64,000 bases of DNA from Alkalilimnicola sp. S0819 (GTDB lineage: Bacteria; Pseudomonadota; Gammaproteobacteria; Nitrococcales; WHIW01): assembly GCF_009295635.1 (NCBI RefSeq), contig NZ_WHIW01000003.1:124001-188000 (forward strand). Direction: 5' to 3'. Positions 1-8,859 of this stretch are shown here, in pieces. Position 1 is the stretch's first letter; the number at the start of each line of letters is the position of its first letter. The translations under genes were made by a program, and so were the position numbers. The notes below the pieces were generated by a model that saw nothing but the letters and a program-made list of their open reading frames with translations, was not told the origin of the DNA and made no database searches.

Positions 1-786
1 GCCGCCCTCGCCGCGCACCGCCTCGCTGATCAGGAAGGACTTGGCCTGCGGGTGGTAGAGGCAGGTGGGGTGGAACTGGTTGAACTCCATATTCGCCACC
101 CGGCAGCCGGCCCGCCAGGCCATGGCGATACCATCACCGGTGGAACCGTCGGGGTTGGAGGTGTAGAGGTAAACCTTGCTTGCGCCGCCGCTCGCCAGCA
201 CTACATTTCGGGCCGCCAGAGCCCGGACCCGGCCTTGTTCCTTGTCGAGCACATAGGCGCCCAGGCAGCGCCGGCCGGCCTGGCCCAGCCGCTCGCTGGT
301 GATCAGATCCACCGCCACATGGTGTTCGAGCACCGTGACGTGCGGGCACTGGCGCACCCGCTCTTCCAGGGTGATCTCTATGGCGCGCCCGGTGGCGTCG
401 GCGGCGTGGACGATCCGCCGATGGCTATGGCCGCCTTCGCGGGTCAGGTGCAGGGTGCGGGCGTCGGCCTCGGTGGAGAAGGGCACCTGTTGGCGCTGAA
501 GCCAGTGGATGGCGGCGGCGGCACGCTCGGCGACGAAGCGGGCGGTATCCGGTGCGGTGAGCCCGGCGCCGGCAACCAGGGTATCCTCGATGTGCGCTTC
601 CACCGAATCCTGCTCATCCAGCACCGCGGCGACACCGCCCTGGGCGTAGAGGCTGGAACTCTCGGCGAGCGGCCCCTTGCTGAGCACGCCGATGCGCAGA
701 TGCGCTGGCAGGCGCAGTGCGAGGCTCAGGCCCGCGGCGCCGGTGCCAATGATCAGCACGTCGAAGGCCGTCTCGGTGTTGTGCAT
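1..786 (-). CDS. nadB: L-aspartate oxidase, N-terminal 262 residues (runs off window)
   Basis: Flavoenzyme that oxidises L-aspartate to iminoaspartate, the first step of de novo NAD synthesis in the cytoplasm. The protein opens with the FAD-binding Rossmann strand and glycine motif (DVLIIGTGAAGL, residues 9-20). The ATG at 786 gives the usual short N-terminus; an in-frame GTG at 807 is an alternative. The C-terminal part lies outside the window, so the catalytic and capping regions cannot be checked. The gene is divergent from rpoE, with 185 bases between them, an arrangement common in gammaproteobacteria. Confidence 0.9.
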   Translation of the reverse strand, partial: MHNTETAFDVLIIGTGAAGLSLALRLPAHLRIGVLSKGPLAESSSLYAQGGVAAVLDEQDSVEAHIEDTLVAGAGLTAPDTARFVAERAAAAIHWLQRQQVPFSTEADARTLHLTREGGHSHRRIVHAADATGRAIEITLEERVRQCPHVTVLEHHVAVDLITSERLGQAGRRCLGAYVLDKEQGRVRALAARNVVLASGGASKVYLYTSNPDGSTGDGIAMAWRAGCRVANMEFNQFHPTCLYHPQAKSFLISEAVRGEGG

Positions 787-903
787 GCGCTTGCGCCCCG
801 GAATCACGATCGGCTACTCTCGAACCCGCCGTGGTGGCGGCATCCGCCGCCTTGAAGCTACCACGAGCCGGCGACACTATACCTCCAAGCGTCAGACGCG
901 TGC

Positions 904-929
904 GAACTATCCATGCAGCCCAAGGTCTA
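904..929 (+). promoter_or_regulatory. Putative RpoE/AlgU-type promoter of rpoE
   Basis: GAACTA at 904-909 and TCTAC at 925-929, separated by 15 bases, resemble the extracytoplasmic sigma factor pattern GAACTT-N16-TCTGA known for AlgU/RpoE. It lies 43 bases upstream of the rpoE start, where autoregulation would be expected. The match is imperfect in both boxes. Confidence 0.45.
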
Positions 930-971
930 CCCCAATAGAACGAGCATCCGGTTCCTCCGGTCGAGCGCCCG

Positions 972-1550
972 ATGAAGAAGGCACCGGTCGATCAGGAACT
1001 GGTCAAACGCGTACAGGCGGGGGACAAGAAGGCTTTCGATGTCCTCGTACAGAAGTATCAGCACAAGCTGGTGAAACTGATCATGCGATACGTACATGAT
1101 CCGAGCGAAGCGCTGGATGTCGCCCAGGAGGCCTTCATCAAGGCCTACCGCGCGTTGCCCCGGTTCCGGGGCGACAGCAGCTTCTACACCTGGCTCTATC
1201 GCATCGGCATCAACACGGCCAAGAACCACCTGGTGGCTCAGGGTCGGCGGCCGCCGGAGAGCGACATCGACGCTCAGGATGCGGAGCAGTACGACATTGA
1301 ATCCCGTCTCAAGGATTACGATACCCCCGAGGCACTGGCCCATCGCGACGAGATCGAACAGACCGTGAACGATGCGCTGGCGGCATTGCCCGACGATCTG
1401 CGCACGGCGATCATCCTGCGCGAGCTGGAAGGCATGAGTTACGCGGACATCGCTCAGGCCATGGACTGCCCCGTGGGAACCGTCCGCTCCCGGATATTCC
1501 GGGCGCGGGAGGCCATCGACAAGCGCTTGCAGCCCCTGATTGAAAGGTGA
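972..1550 (+). CDS. rpoE: RNA polymerase sigma factor RpoE (AlgU type)
   Basis: Extracytoplasmic-function sigma factor of 192 residues that directs RNA polymerase to envelope-stress promoters. The region 2 core (about residues 15-90) contains the conserved DKKAFDVLVQKYQ and DVAQEAFIKAYR segments. Region 4 (about 130-185) carries the GMSYADIAQAMDCPVGTVRSR helix-turn-helix. It is followed after five bases by its anti-sigma factor gene, then rseB, rseC and mucD, which fixes the identity. Autoregulation is suggested by the upstream RpoE-like boxes. Confidence 0.97.
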   Translation: MKKAPVDQELVKRVQAGDKKAFDVLVQKYQHKLVKLIMRYVHDPSEALDVAQEAFIKAYRALPRFRGDSSFYTWLYRIGINTAKNHLVAQGRRPPESDIDAQDAEQYDIESRLKDYDTPEALAHRDEIEQTVNDALAALPDDLRTAIILRELEGMSYADIAQAMDCPVGTVRSRIFRAREAIDKRLQPLIER

Positions 1551-1555
1551 CGGCT

Positions 1556-2188
1556 ATGAAAGACGAGCTCAAGGAGCAGCTTTCGGCACTGGTGGACGAT
1601 GAACTGCGTCGGGAGGAGCGCGCATTCTTGTTGCGCAGCCTCGAGCGGCAAGCCGGGTCCGCCGAACTCATTGGCCGTTACTGCCTGGCCCGGGAGGCCA
1701 TGAGCGGGGAGCTGCCGGCGGCCGAGAGCTGGACTCTGGCATCACGCGTCACGGCGGCATTGGAGACGGAAGCGGTGTACCGCAGCAGTCTTTGGGCGCG
1801 GGTTGGCAAGCGTGCCCTGCGTCCGGTGGCGGGGCTGGCGGTGGCGGCATCGGTGGCCACCGTGTCGGTCCTGGTCTGGTTCGATGGAAGCACCGCGCCG
1901 GGGCAAGAGGCATTGATGGCCTCACGGCAAGTGACGCCTGCCCTCACGGGCATGCGCGGCGGGAACCCAAACATACAGCCGGTTGCCCGAGGCTCGCTGA
2001 GCCAGGGCCAGGCGGCGGCATTCGCTCGGGGAGGAACGTTGGACGAATCCCGTTGGGAGCGCCTGGATCCGAGCGTGAAGCAGCGCCTCAACGTTTATCT
2101 GGTCAATCACGGCGAACACGCCTCGTCCGGGGGCGTGGGCAGTGTTCTCACCTACGCGCGCATCGCCGGCCACGGCCGTGAAGACTGA
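1556..2188 (+). CDS. rseA: Anti-sigma-E factor RseA (MucA)
   Basis: Single-pass inner-membrane anti-sigma factor of 210 residues that holds RpoE at the membrane until proteolysed. The N-terminal sigma-binding domain (about 1-85) begins with the typical LSALVDDELRREER segment. A membrane segment spans about 89-108, and the remainder is periplasmic. The ATG at 1556 is preceded by AAAGG at 8 bases; a GTG at 1547 overlapping the rpoE stop is in frame but has a poorer signal. The C-terminal domain would bind RseB. Confidence 0.93.
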   Translation: MKDELKEQLSALVDDELRREERAFLLRSLERQAGSAELIGRYCLAREAMSGELPAAESWTLASRVTAALETEAVYRSSLWARVGKRALRPVAGLAVAASVATVSVLVWFDGSTAPGQEALMASRQVTPALTGMRGGNPNIQPVARGSLSQGQAAAFARGGTLDESRWERLDPSVKQRLNVYLVNHGEHASSGGVGSVLTYARIAGHGRED

Positions 2189-2195
2189 GCCGGCC

Positions 2196-3179
2196 ATGGT
2201 AGTGAGAAGCGCACGTGGCCTGCTGTTCTCCCTGCTCTGTCTGCCGGCGCTGGCTGCGGCCCAAGACCCCGATGACGCCCGGGGCTGGTTGGAACGCATG
2301 CGCGAGGCAGTACGCGAGCGCAACTACATCGGCACCTTCGTTTACAGGCATCGCGGGCAGCTGGAAACCCTGCGCATTATTCACCGCGCGGGGCCCGGGG
2401 GCGAGCGCGAAAGGCTCTATTCCTTGAACGGCTCGGCGCGGGAGATTATCCGCGACAACGACAAGGTCACCTGCATACTGCCCGACGACAAGTCCGTGCT
2501 GGTCGACAACCGCCCGCCTGGCAACCCCTTCGCCGACTGGGTTCCCGAGGATATCGCCGCGCTGGGTGAGCACTACGAGTTTCGCCTGGGTGCGGATGGC
2601 CGCATCGCCGGACGCCCGGCCAAAGCCCTGCACATCCGCCCCCGTGACAATTATCGCTATGGCTATCAGCTCTGGCTGGACAAGGCTTCGGGACTGATGC
2701 TGGGGGCCAGCCTGCACAATGATGCGGGCGAGGCGGTGGAGCAGTTGCTGTTCACCTCGCTGGACACCCCGCAGAGCATTGATGAGGCGCTGCTTCAGCC
2801 CGGCGCCAGCGGCGAGGGCTTCACCTGGTATCGGGGCCAGGAGCGCGGCGGTGCGGGCTCTTCGGCCGAGGATGCCTCGGCCTGGTCGGTGGCGAAGCTG
2901 CCGCCCGGCTTCACCCTGTTGCGTCGTTACCAGCACGAGGGGCGGGAAGCCACGGGGCCTCGAGAGCATCTTCTTTTCTCCGACGGGCTGGCCAGCGTCT
3001 CCGTCTACATCGAGCCTCTGGCGGGCATGCCCGTGTTCGACGGCATGTCGCGTATGGGTGCAGTGAATGCCTATGGGCGGCAACTGGATGATCACCAGAT
3101 CACCGCGATGGGCGAGGTCCCCGCCGCCACTGTCAGAGCCATTGCCAACGCCGTACGGCGTATCGGTGGGGGAGGCTGA
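2196..3179 (+). CDS. rseB: Sigma-E regulatory protein RseB (MucB)
   Basis: Periplasmic sensor that binds RseA and shields it from the DegS-type protease until mislocalised lipopolysaccharide or lipoprotein displaces it. It has 327 residues. A signal peptide (about 1-22, ending ALAAA) precedes the LolA-like N-terminal domain with the WLERMREAVRERNYIGTFVY opening typical of MucB/RseB, followed by a smaller C-terminal domain. The ATG at 2196 was chosen because it begins the signal peptide. The rseA stop lies just upstream. Confidence 0.95.
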   Translation: MVVRSARGLLFSLLCLPALAAAQDPDDARGWLERMREAVRERNYIGTFVYRHRGQLETLRIIHRAGPGGERERLYSLNGSAREIIRDNDKVTCILPDDKSVLVDNRPPGNPFADWVPEDIAALGEHYEFRLGADGRIAGRPAKALHIRPRDNYRYGYQLWLDKASGLMLGASLHNDAGEAVEQLLFTSLDTPQSIDEALLQPGASGEGFTWYRGQERGGAGSSAEDASAWSVAKLPPGFTLLRRYQHEGREATGPREHLLFSDGLASVSVYIEPLAGMPVFDGMSRMGAVNAYGRQLDDHQITAMGEVPAATVRAIANAVRRIGGGG

Positions 3180-3631
3180 TGCTGCGGGAAGAGGGCCGCG
3201 TAGTGGCAGTGGCGGATGGCGTGGCCTGGGTGGAGACCCAGCGCCGGGCGACCTGCGATAGCTGCGCGGTGAACAAGGGCTGCGGCACCGGCGCGATGGC
3301 CAAGGCCCTGGGGCGCAAGCCCCTGCGTATACGGGTCATTGACGAGCTGGGTGCACGCATTGGCGAGCCCGTACTCATCGGGCTGCCGGAGCAGGCTCTG
3401 TTGAGCGGCTCCCTGGCGGTCTACCTGGTGCCGCTATTGCTGTTGCTGGTATTCGCGGCTCTGGGAGACAGCCTGGGCCGTGGGCAGGCTCTGGTCGTGC
3501 TGCTCGGCCTGGTCGGTCTGGCGCTGGGTTTTGCCTGGGTCCGTCTGTTCGGCCGTCGGATCGCCCGTGATCCACGCTACCAACCCAGTCTGTTGCGACG
3601 CCTATACGGAGAGCAATACGATGAAGCCTGA
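3179..3631 (+). CDS. rseC: Sigma-E modulator RseC (MucC)
   Basis: Inner-membrane protein of 150 residues, family RseC/MucC, which modulates sigma-E activity and has been linked to redox or thiamine metabolism in other bacteria. A cytoplasmic N-terminal part carries the cysteine cluster C26-x2-C29-x5-C35, a possible metal or Fe-S ligand set. It is followed by two membrane helices (about 76-95 and 103-122). The ATG overlaps the rseB stop by one base, with GGAGG at 3171-3175, so the two are translationally coupled. Confidence 0.93.
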   Translation: MLREEGRVVAVADGVAWVETQRRATCDSCAVNKGCGTGAMAKALGRKPLRIRVIDELGARIGEPVLIGLPEQALLSGSLAVYLVPLLLLLVFAALGDSLGRGQALVVLLGLVGLALGFAWVRLFGRRIARDPRYQPSLLRRLYGEQYDEA

Positions 3632-5057
3632 GCCCCTCCGCCGCTGTGTCCAGCCTTTGGTCCTGTTCATCGGGCTGATGCTCGCGGCGGGCGCGGCCTG
3701 GGCGCGCCCGGGTCTGCCGGACTTCGCCGATCTGGTGGAGAAACACAGCGCGGCGGTGGTGAACATCAGCACCACCCAGAGCGTGGAATCCCCCTTGAGT
3801 GGGCTGCAGATTCCCAATCTGCCGCCGGATCATCCGCTGCGGGATTTCATCGACCGTTTCCTGGGCGAGAGGGAGCTGCCGCCGGAGAGTCGTGATGCCC
3901 AGTCCCTGGGCTCGGGCTTCATCATCGATGCGGGCGGCTACATACTCACCAATTATCACGTTGTGCGGAACGCCAGCGAAGTGATCGTGCGGCTGAGTGA
4001 CCGGCGTGAGTTCGTCGCCGAACTGCTGGGCAGTGACGAGCGCACCGATCTGGCGCTATTGAAGATCGAGGCGAACGATCTGCCTGTGGTAACCATCGGC
4101 AGCGCCTCGCGGCTGCGTGTCGGGGAATGGGTGCTGGCCATCGGTTCGCCCTTCGGCTTCGATCACTCCGTGACCGCCGGCATCGTCAGCGCCAAGGGGC
4201 GCAACCTGCCCACCGAGAACTACGTGCCCTTCATCCAGACGGACGTGGCCATCAACCCGGGCAACTCCGGTGGGCCGCTGTTCAATCTGGACGGCGAGGT
4301 GGTGGGGATCAACTCCCAGATCTACAGCCGCACCGGCGGCTTCATGGGCCTGTCCTTCGCCATTCCCGTGGAGCTCGCCATGGACGTGGCCGAGCAGCTC
4401 AAGGAGAGCGGAAAGGTCAGCCGCGGCTGGCTCGGGGTGATGATCCAGGACGTGACCCGGGAACTGGCCCAGTCCTTCGGCATGTCCAAACCCTACGGTG
4501 CCTTGGTCAGCCAGGTCATGGAGGGCAGCCCCGCGGCCCGGGCCGGCCTGCAGGTGGGCGATGTGATCGTCGAGTATGACGGTCGGGAAATCAGCACCTC
4601 CGCGGCCCTGCCGCCCATGGTGGGGCGCAGCGCCATTGGTGAGTCGGTGCCGGTGAAGGTGATCCGTGAGGGCAAGCCTCGGAGCCTGAAGGTGCGCATC
4701 GGCGAGTTGCCGGAGAACATCGGCGGCAGCACCTCCGGCATGCGCGGGCCGGTGCGCGGCTCTGAAGAGGCGCGGGAACTGGGGCTTACCCTGGAGAGCC
4801 TGGACCAGGAGCAGCGAGAGACCCTGGCACTGGACGGCCCGGGGCTGCTGGTGGTGGAAGTCACCAGCGGGCCTGCCCAGCGCGCCGGCATACTGCCCGG
4901 TGATGTGCTGCTGCGCATCAATCAGCGCTCGGTGGATAGCCTGGAGGGTTTTCGTGAGCTGGTCCGTGAGCTGCCCCGGGGCAGGCCGGTGCCTGTGCTG
5001 ATACAGCGCGACGGCGCGCCACGCTTTCTCGCGCTCAGCCTGCCGGGCGAGGAATAG
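3621..5057 (+). CDS. mucD: Periplasmic serine protease MucD (DegP/HtrA family)
   Basis: HtrA-type protease/chaperone of 478 residues that removes misfolded envelope proteins. A signal peptide (about 1-29) is followed by a trypsin-like domain with the complete triad His113 (NYHVV), Asp143 (RTDLALL) and Ser216 (GNSGGP), then two PDZ domains (about 262-350 and 370-475). The start overlaps rseC by 11 bases. Its place at the end of the rseABC cluster matches mucD of pseudomonads. A strong hairpin terminator follows at 5117. Confidence 0.95.
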   Translation: MKPEPLRRCVQPLVLFIGLMLAAGAAWARPGLPDFADLVEKHSAAVVNISTTQSVESPLSGLQIPNLPPDHPLRDFIDRFLGERELPPESRDAQSLGSGFIIDAGGYILTNYHVVRNASEVIVRLSDRREFVAELLGSDERTDLALLKIEANDLPVVTIGSASRLRVGEWVLAIGSPFGFDHSVTAGIVSAKGRNLPTENYVPFIQTDVAINPGNSGGPLFNLDGEVVGINSQIYSRTGGFMGLSFAIPVELAMDVAEQLKESGKVSRGWLGVMIQDVTRELAQSFGMSKPYGALVSQVMEGSPAARAGLQVGDVIVEYDGREISTSAALPPMVGRSAIGESVPVKVIREGKPRSLKVRIGELPENIGGSTSGMRGPVRGSEEARELGLTLESLDQEQRETLALDGPGLLVVEVTSGPAQRAGILPGDVLLRINQRSVDSLEGFRELVRELPRGRPVPVLIQRDGAPRFLALSLPGEE

Positions 5058-5116
5058 CACCGCGCGGTGACTGTGGGCATTGCCCTATGGGAAAGGCGTC
5101 GCACAAGGTAGAATGA

Positions 5117-5172
5117 CGCGCCCGCCCCGGGGAAGCCGGATCTCGACTCCCCCGGGGCGGGCGCGTTTTTTT
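5117..5172 (+). terminator. Perfect 16-bp hairpin with T7 tract between mucD and lepA
   Basis: Arms 5117-5132 and 5150-5165 are exactly complementary over 16 base pairs with a 17-base loop, followed by seven T residues at 5166-5172. This is a textbook intrinsic terminator for the rpoE-mucD operon. It ends only 33 bases before the lepA start, so lepA transcription must start inside this short gap, or from read-through, or the hairpin acts as an attenuator. Confidence 0.9.
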
Positions 5173-5205
5173 CGGCACAGCGGCCATATCCGGCCCGGGG
5201 CGAGC

Positions 5206-6999
5206 ATGCAGAACATCCGCAATTTTTCAATCATCGCGCACATCGACCACGGCAAATCCACGCTGGCCGACCGCTTCATCCAGCTCTGCGGCGGGCTGAC
5301 GGATCGCGAGATGGTCGAGCAGGTGATGGACTCCATGGACCTGGAGCGCGAGCGTGGTATCACCATCAAGGCCCAGAGCGTGAGCCTGGACTACAAGGCG
5401 CGCGACGGGCAGACCTACCAGCTCAATATTATCGACACCCCAGGCCATGTGGACTTCTCCTACGAAGTCTCGCGCTCGCTGAAAGCCTGCGAAGGCGCCC
5501 TGCTGGTGGTGGACGCCGCCCAGGGCGTGGAAGCTCAGAGTGTGGCCAACTGCTACACGGCGGTGGAGCAGGGGCTGGAGATCCTGCCGGTGCTGAACAA
5601 GATCGACCTGCCCTCGGCCGAACCCGAGCGGGTGATCCAGCAGATCGAGGAAATCATCGGCCTGGACGCCGAGGACGCGCTGCGAATCAGCGCCAAGACC
5701 GGCCTCGGGGTGGAGGACCTGCTGGAATCCATCGTCGCCACCATACCGCCCCCGGAGGGCCAGCCGGACGCGCCGCTCAAGGCGCTGATCATCGATTCCT
5801 GGTTCGACAACTACCTGGGAGTGGTCTCCCTGGTGCGAATCGTCGACGGCAGCCTGAGGAAGGGCGACAAGATACGCGTCATGTCCACCGGGCGTGAGTT
5901 CCAGGTGGATCAGCTGGGCACCTTTACACCCAAACGCACCCCTGGGGCGGAGCTGCGCACCGGCCAGGTGGGCTTCGTGGTGGCCGGCATCAAGGATATC
6001 GACGGGGCGCCGGTGGGCGATACCCTTACCCGCGCGCACCAACCGGCGGATGCGCCCATTCCCGGCTTCAAGCTGGTGCAGCCTCGGGTCTTCGCGGGCA
6101 TGTTCCCGGTCGACGCCGACGATTACGAGGACTTCCGCGACGCGCTGCAGAAGCTGCGCCTGAACGACGCGGCCCTGCATTACGAACCCGAGACCTCCGG
6201 CGCGCTGGGCTTCGGCTTTCGTTGCGGCTTCCTCGGCATGCTCCACATGGAGATTGTCCAGGAGCGTCTGGAGCGGGAATACAATCTGGACCTGATCACC
6301 ACCGCACCCACCGTGGTCCACGAGGTGGTGACCAAGCAGGGCGAAACGCTCGCCATCTCCAACCCCTCGGATCTGCCCGATGTGGGCCAGATCGAGGAAT
6401 TCCGAGAGCCCATCATCACCGCGAACATCCTGGTGCCCCAGGAGTTCGTCGGCAACGTCATCTCCTTGTGCGTGGAAAAACGCGGTGTGCAGAAGGACAT
6501 GCAGTTCGTGGGCAACCAGGTCTCGCTGGTCTACGAAATGCCCATGAGCGAAGTGGTGCTGGATTTCTTCGACCGTTTGAAATCCGCCAGCAAGGGCTTC
6601 GCCTCCTTCGATTACGAATTCCGCCGCTTTCAGACCGCCAGCCTGGTGCGCCTGGACGTATTGATCAATGGCGAGCGGGTGGATGCCCTGGCGGTCATCG
6701 TGCACCGGGACCATGCTCAGGGCCGGGGCCGGGATCTGACCGAGCGGCTGAAGGAGCTGATTCCCCGCCAGCAGTTCGAAGTGGCCATCCAGGCGAGCAT
6801 CGGCGCCCACGTGATCGCCCGCTCCACGGTCAAGGCGTTGCGCAAGAACGTGACAGCGAAGTGTTACGGTGGTGACATAAGCCGCAAGCGCAAACTGCTG
6901 GAAAAACAGAAGGCCGGCAAGAAACGCATGAAGCAGGTGGGTCGGGTGGAGATTCCTCAGGCCGCCTTCCTGGCGGTTCTGCAGGTGGATAACAAGTAA
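5206..6999 (+). CDS. lepA: Elongation factor 4 (LepA, back-translocating GTPase)
   Basis: Ribosome-associated GTPase of 597 residues that affects initiation and back-translocation of stalled ribosomes. The G domain starts at the N-terminus with the P-loop HIDHGKS, then [13 protein letters not shown] and NKIDLP. Elongation-factor domains II, III and V follow, and the LepA-specific C-terminal domain (about 490-597) includes [18 protein letters not shown]. The ATG at 5206 gives the canonical start MQNIRNFS. lepB follows 15 bases downstream. Confidence 0.98.
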   Translation: MQNIRNFSIIAHIDHGKSTLADRFIQLCGGLTDREMVEQVMDSMDLERERGITIKAQSVSLDYKARDGQTYQLNIIDTPGHVDFSYEVSRSLKACEGALLVVDAAQGVEAQSVANCYTAVEQGLEILPVLNKIDLPSAEPERVIQQIEEIIGLDAEDALRISAKTGLGVEDLLESIVATIPPPEGQPDAPLKALIIDSWFDNYLGVVSLVRIVDGSLRKGDKIRVMSTGREFQVDQLGTFTPKRTPGAELRTGQVGFVVAGIKDIDGAPVGDTLTRAHQPADAPIPGFKLVQPRVFAGMFPVDADDYEDFRDALQKLRLNDAALHYEPETSGALGFGFRCGFLGMLHMEIVQERLEREYNLDLITTAPTVVHEVVTKQGETLAISNPSDLPDVGQIEEFREPIITANILVPQEFVGNVISLCVEKRGVQKDMQFVGNQVSLVYEMPMSEVVLDFFDRLKSASKGFASFDYEFRRFQTASLVRLDVLINGERVDALAVIVHRDHAQGRGRDLTERLKELIPRQQFEVAIQASIGAHVIARSTVKALRKNVTAKCYGGDISRKRKLLEKQKAGKKRMKQVGRVEIPQAAFLAVLQVDNK

Positions 7000-7014
7000 T
7001 ACGGAACCCCATCG

Positions 7015-7794
7015 ATGCACTTTGATTTCGAGTTTCTGCTGCTGGCATTGACCCTGCTCACCGGCGTGGTCTGGGGCTGGGACAAGCTGCGGGTCCATCG
7101 CCTGAAGCGCGCCGGCGAACCCGTACCCAGCGAGCAGCAGCCCCCCTGGTGGATCGACCTGCCGCGTTCGCTGTTCCCGGTGATCCTTGCGGTGCTGGTG
7201 GTACGGTCGTTCATCGTCGAGCCCTTTCGCATTCCTTCCGGCTCCATGATACCCACCCTGTACAACGGTGATTTCATCCTGGTGAACAAGTTCAGCTACG
7301 GGCTGCGCTTTCCAGTCTGGCACAAGGAGCTGGTCGATTTCGGCGAGCCGGCTCGGGGCGATGTGATCGTCTTCCGCTACCCCGAAGATCCGTCTCAGGA
7401 TTACATCAAGCGGGTGGTGGCCGTGCCCGGGGACCATCTGGTGTACCGCGACAAGCAATTGATCATCAACGGCCAGGCGTTGCCCCAGCGCCTGCTCGGG
7501 CCGTATTACGGCCCCGAGGCCGAACCCGGTGCCCAACTGCGCCTGGAGCGCCAGGGTGGTGAGAGCCGGGAGATTCTGATCCATAATGGCTCCCGGCGGG
7601 GCGTGCTGGAGCTCACCGTTCCCGAAGGCGCGTACTTCGTCATGGGGGATAATCGGGATCGCAGCAGCGACAGCCGCTACTGGGGCTTTGTGCCCGAGGA
7701 AAACATCGTCGGCAAGGCCTTTTTCATCTGGCTGAGCTGGAACCCCGAAAGCAATGGCATCAACTGGGACAGGTTAGGCAATGCAATCGAATAA
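7015..7794 (+). CDS. lepB: Signal peptidase I
   Basis: Inner-membrane protease of 259 residues that cleaves Sec and Tat signal peptides. An N-terminal helix (about 5-22) and a second helix (about 52-66) precede the catalytic domain. The nucleophile is Ser77 in PSGSMIP and the general base Lys132 in DYIKRVV. The C-terminal GDNRDRSSDSRYWG box is intact. It is co-directional with lepA, as in most proteobacteria, and overlaps the next gene by 14 bases. Confidence 0.97.
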   Translation: MHFDFEFLLLALTLLTGVVWGWDKLRVHRLKRAGEPVPSEQQPPWWIDLPRSLFPVILAVLVVRSFIVEPFRIPSGSMIPTLYNGDFILVNKFSYGLRFPVWHKELVDFGEPARGDVIVFRYPEDPSQDYIKRVVAVPGDHLVYRDKQLIINGQALPQRLLGPYYGPEAEPGAQLRLERQGGESREILIHNGSRRGVLELTVPEGAYFVMGDNRDRSSDSRYWGFVPEENIVGKAFFIWLSWNPESNGINWDRLGNAIE

Positions 7795-8167
7795 CAAGCC
7801 CTTTCCCCGCCGCCAGGCGGGTATGACCCTGATCGGCTGGCTGCTGGTCTTCATCTTCATCGCCTTTTCCGCGCTGATCGCCATGCGGTTGGTTCCGGTG
7901 TACCTGAACGCCCAGGCCGTGGGCAGCATACTCCAAGCGGTGGAGAACGATCGCCAATACAGCGCCGCCGACCGTGCCCGGGTGCTGGATACCATCCGCA
8001 AGCGCCTGCAGATCAATGACATTGACGCCGTGGAGCGGGACGATATCGTCTTCGAGCAGGTTACCGGCGGGCTGCAGGTGACCATCGAGTACGAGGACCG
8101 GGTGAAGCTGGTGGGTAACCTGGACGCGGTGGCCCGCTTCCGCAAGACAGCGCTGATCCCGCGCTGA
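7781..8167 (+). CDS. DUF4845 family membrane protein
   Basis: Small single-helix inner-membrane protein of 128 residues. A short positive N-terminus is followed by a hydrophobic segment (about 16-38) and a soluble domain of about 90 residues that resembles DUF4845 proteins found between lepB and rnc in many gammaproteobacteria. The start lies inside the end of lepB, implying translational coupling. Function unknown; the first residues (RRQAGMTLIGWLLV) look faintly like a prepilin leader, but the position is typical of DUF4845. Confidence 0.8.
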   Translation: MQSNNKPFPRRQAGMTLIGWLLVFIFIAFSALIAMRLVPVYLNAQAVGSILQAVENDRQYSAADRARVLDTIRKRLQINDIDAVERDDIVFEQVTGGLQVTIEYEDRVKLVGNLDAVARFRKTALIPR

Positions 8168-8178
8168 GCCGGCGGCCC

Positions 8179-8859
8179 TTGAGTCCGGATACCGACAAAC
8201 TGCAAGAGCGCCTCGGCTATCGCTTTCAACAGCCGGAGCTGTTGCAGGCGGCGCTGACCCATCGCAGCATGGGCGGTGCCAACAACGAACGCCTGGAGTT
8301 TCTAGGCGATGGCCTGCTGAATTTCGTGATCGCCGAGGCGCTGTTCCGGCTGCGCCCCCGGTGCAACGAAGGGGAGCTGAGCCGCCTGCGAGCGAATCTG
8401 GTCAACCGCGGCAGCCTGGCGCTGATCTCCCGGGATCTGGGACTGGGGGAGTGGATGCGGCTGGGCGGCGGTGAGCTGAAAAGCGGCGGCCACCGACGCG
8501 AATCCATCCTCGCCGACGCGGTGGAGGCCATCGTCGGCGCGGTGTACCTGGACGGCGGCTTCGAGGCGGCGGTGGCGCTCCTGCACCGGCTGTACGCGGC
8601 ACGGCTGGCGGATCTGCCGGACGTGGAGAGCTTGAAAGACCCCAAGACCCGCCTGCAGGAATACCTGCAGGCGGGGGGCAAGCCGCTGCCGGAGTACGAG
8701 CTTCTGCAGATCACCGGCAAGGCCCACGAGCAAAGCTTCCGGGTGGCCTGCCGCCTGCAGGGTCACGATTTTTACGGCGAAGGGCGTTCGGGAAGCCGGC
8801 GCAAGGCCGAGCAGGCCGCCGCCGAACACATGCTACAACTACTCAAGGGAAAATCTTGA
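8179..8859 (+). CDS. rnc: Ribonuclease III
   Basis: Double-strand-specific endoribonuclease of 226 residues that processes rRNA precursors and regulatory RNA duplexes. The RNase III signature ERLEFLGDG lies at 38-46, with catalytic E40 and D44, and the second acidic cluster is in ILADAVEAIVGAVYLDGG. A double-stranded-RNA-binding domain occupies about 153-224. The only suitable start is TTG at 8179, which gives the usual N-terminus; the ribosome site is weak. The stop overlaps era by four bases. Confidence 0.97.
   Translation: MSPDTDKLQERLGYRFQQPELLQAALTHRSMGGANNERLEFLGDGLLNFVIAEALFRLRPRCNEGELSRLRANLVNRGSLALISRDLGLGEWMRLGGGELKSGGHRRESILADAVEAIVGAVYLDGGFEAAVALLHRLYAARLADLPDVESLKDPKTRLQEYLQAGGKPLPEYELLQITGKAHEQSFRVACRLQGHDFYGEGRSGSRRKAEQAAAEHMLQLLKGKS

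Noticed and set aside
5227-7584. Open frame of 785 codons on the minus strand
   Set aside because: It lies antisense to lepA and lepB, has histidine/leucine-rich low-complexity translation and no family features; GC-rich codon bias creates it.
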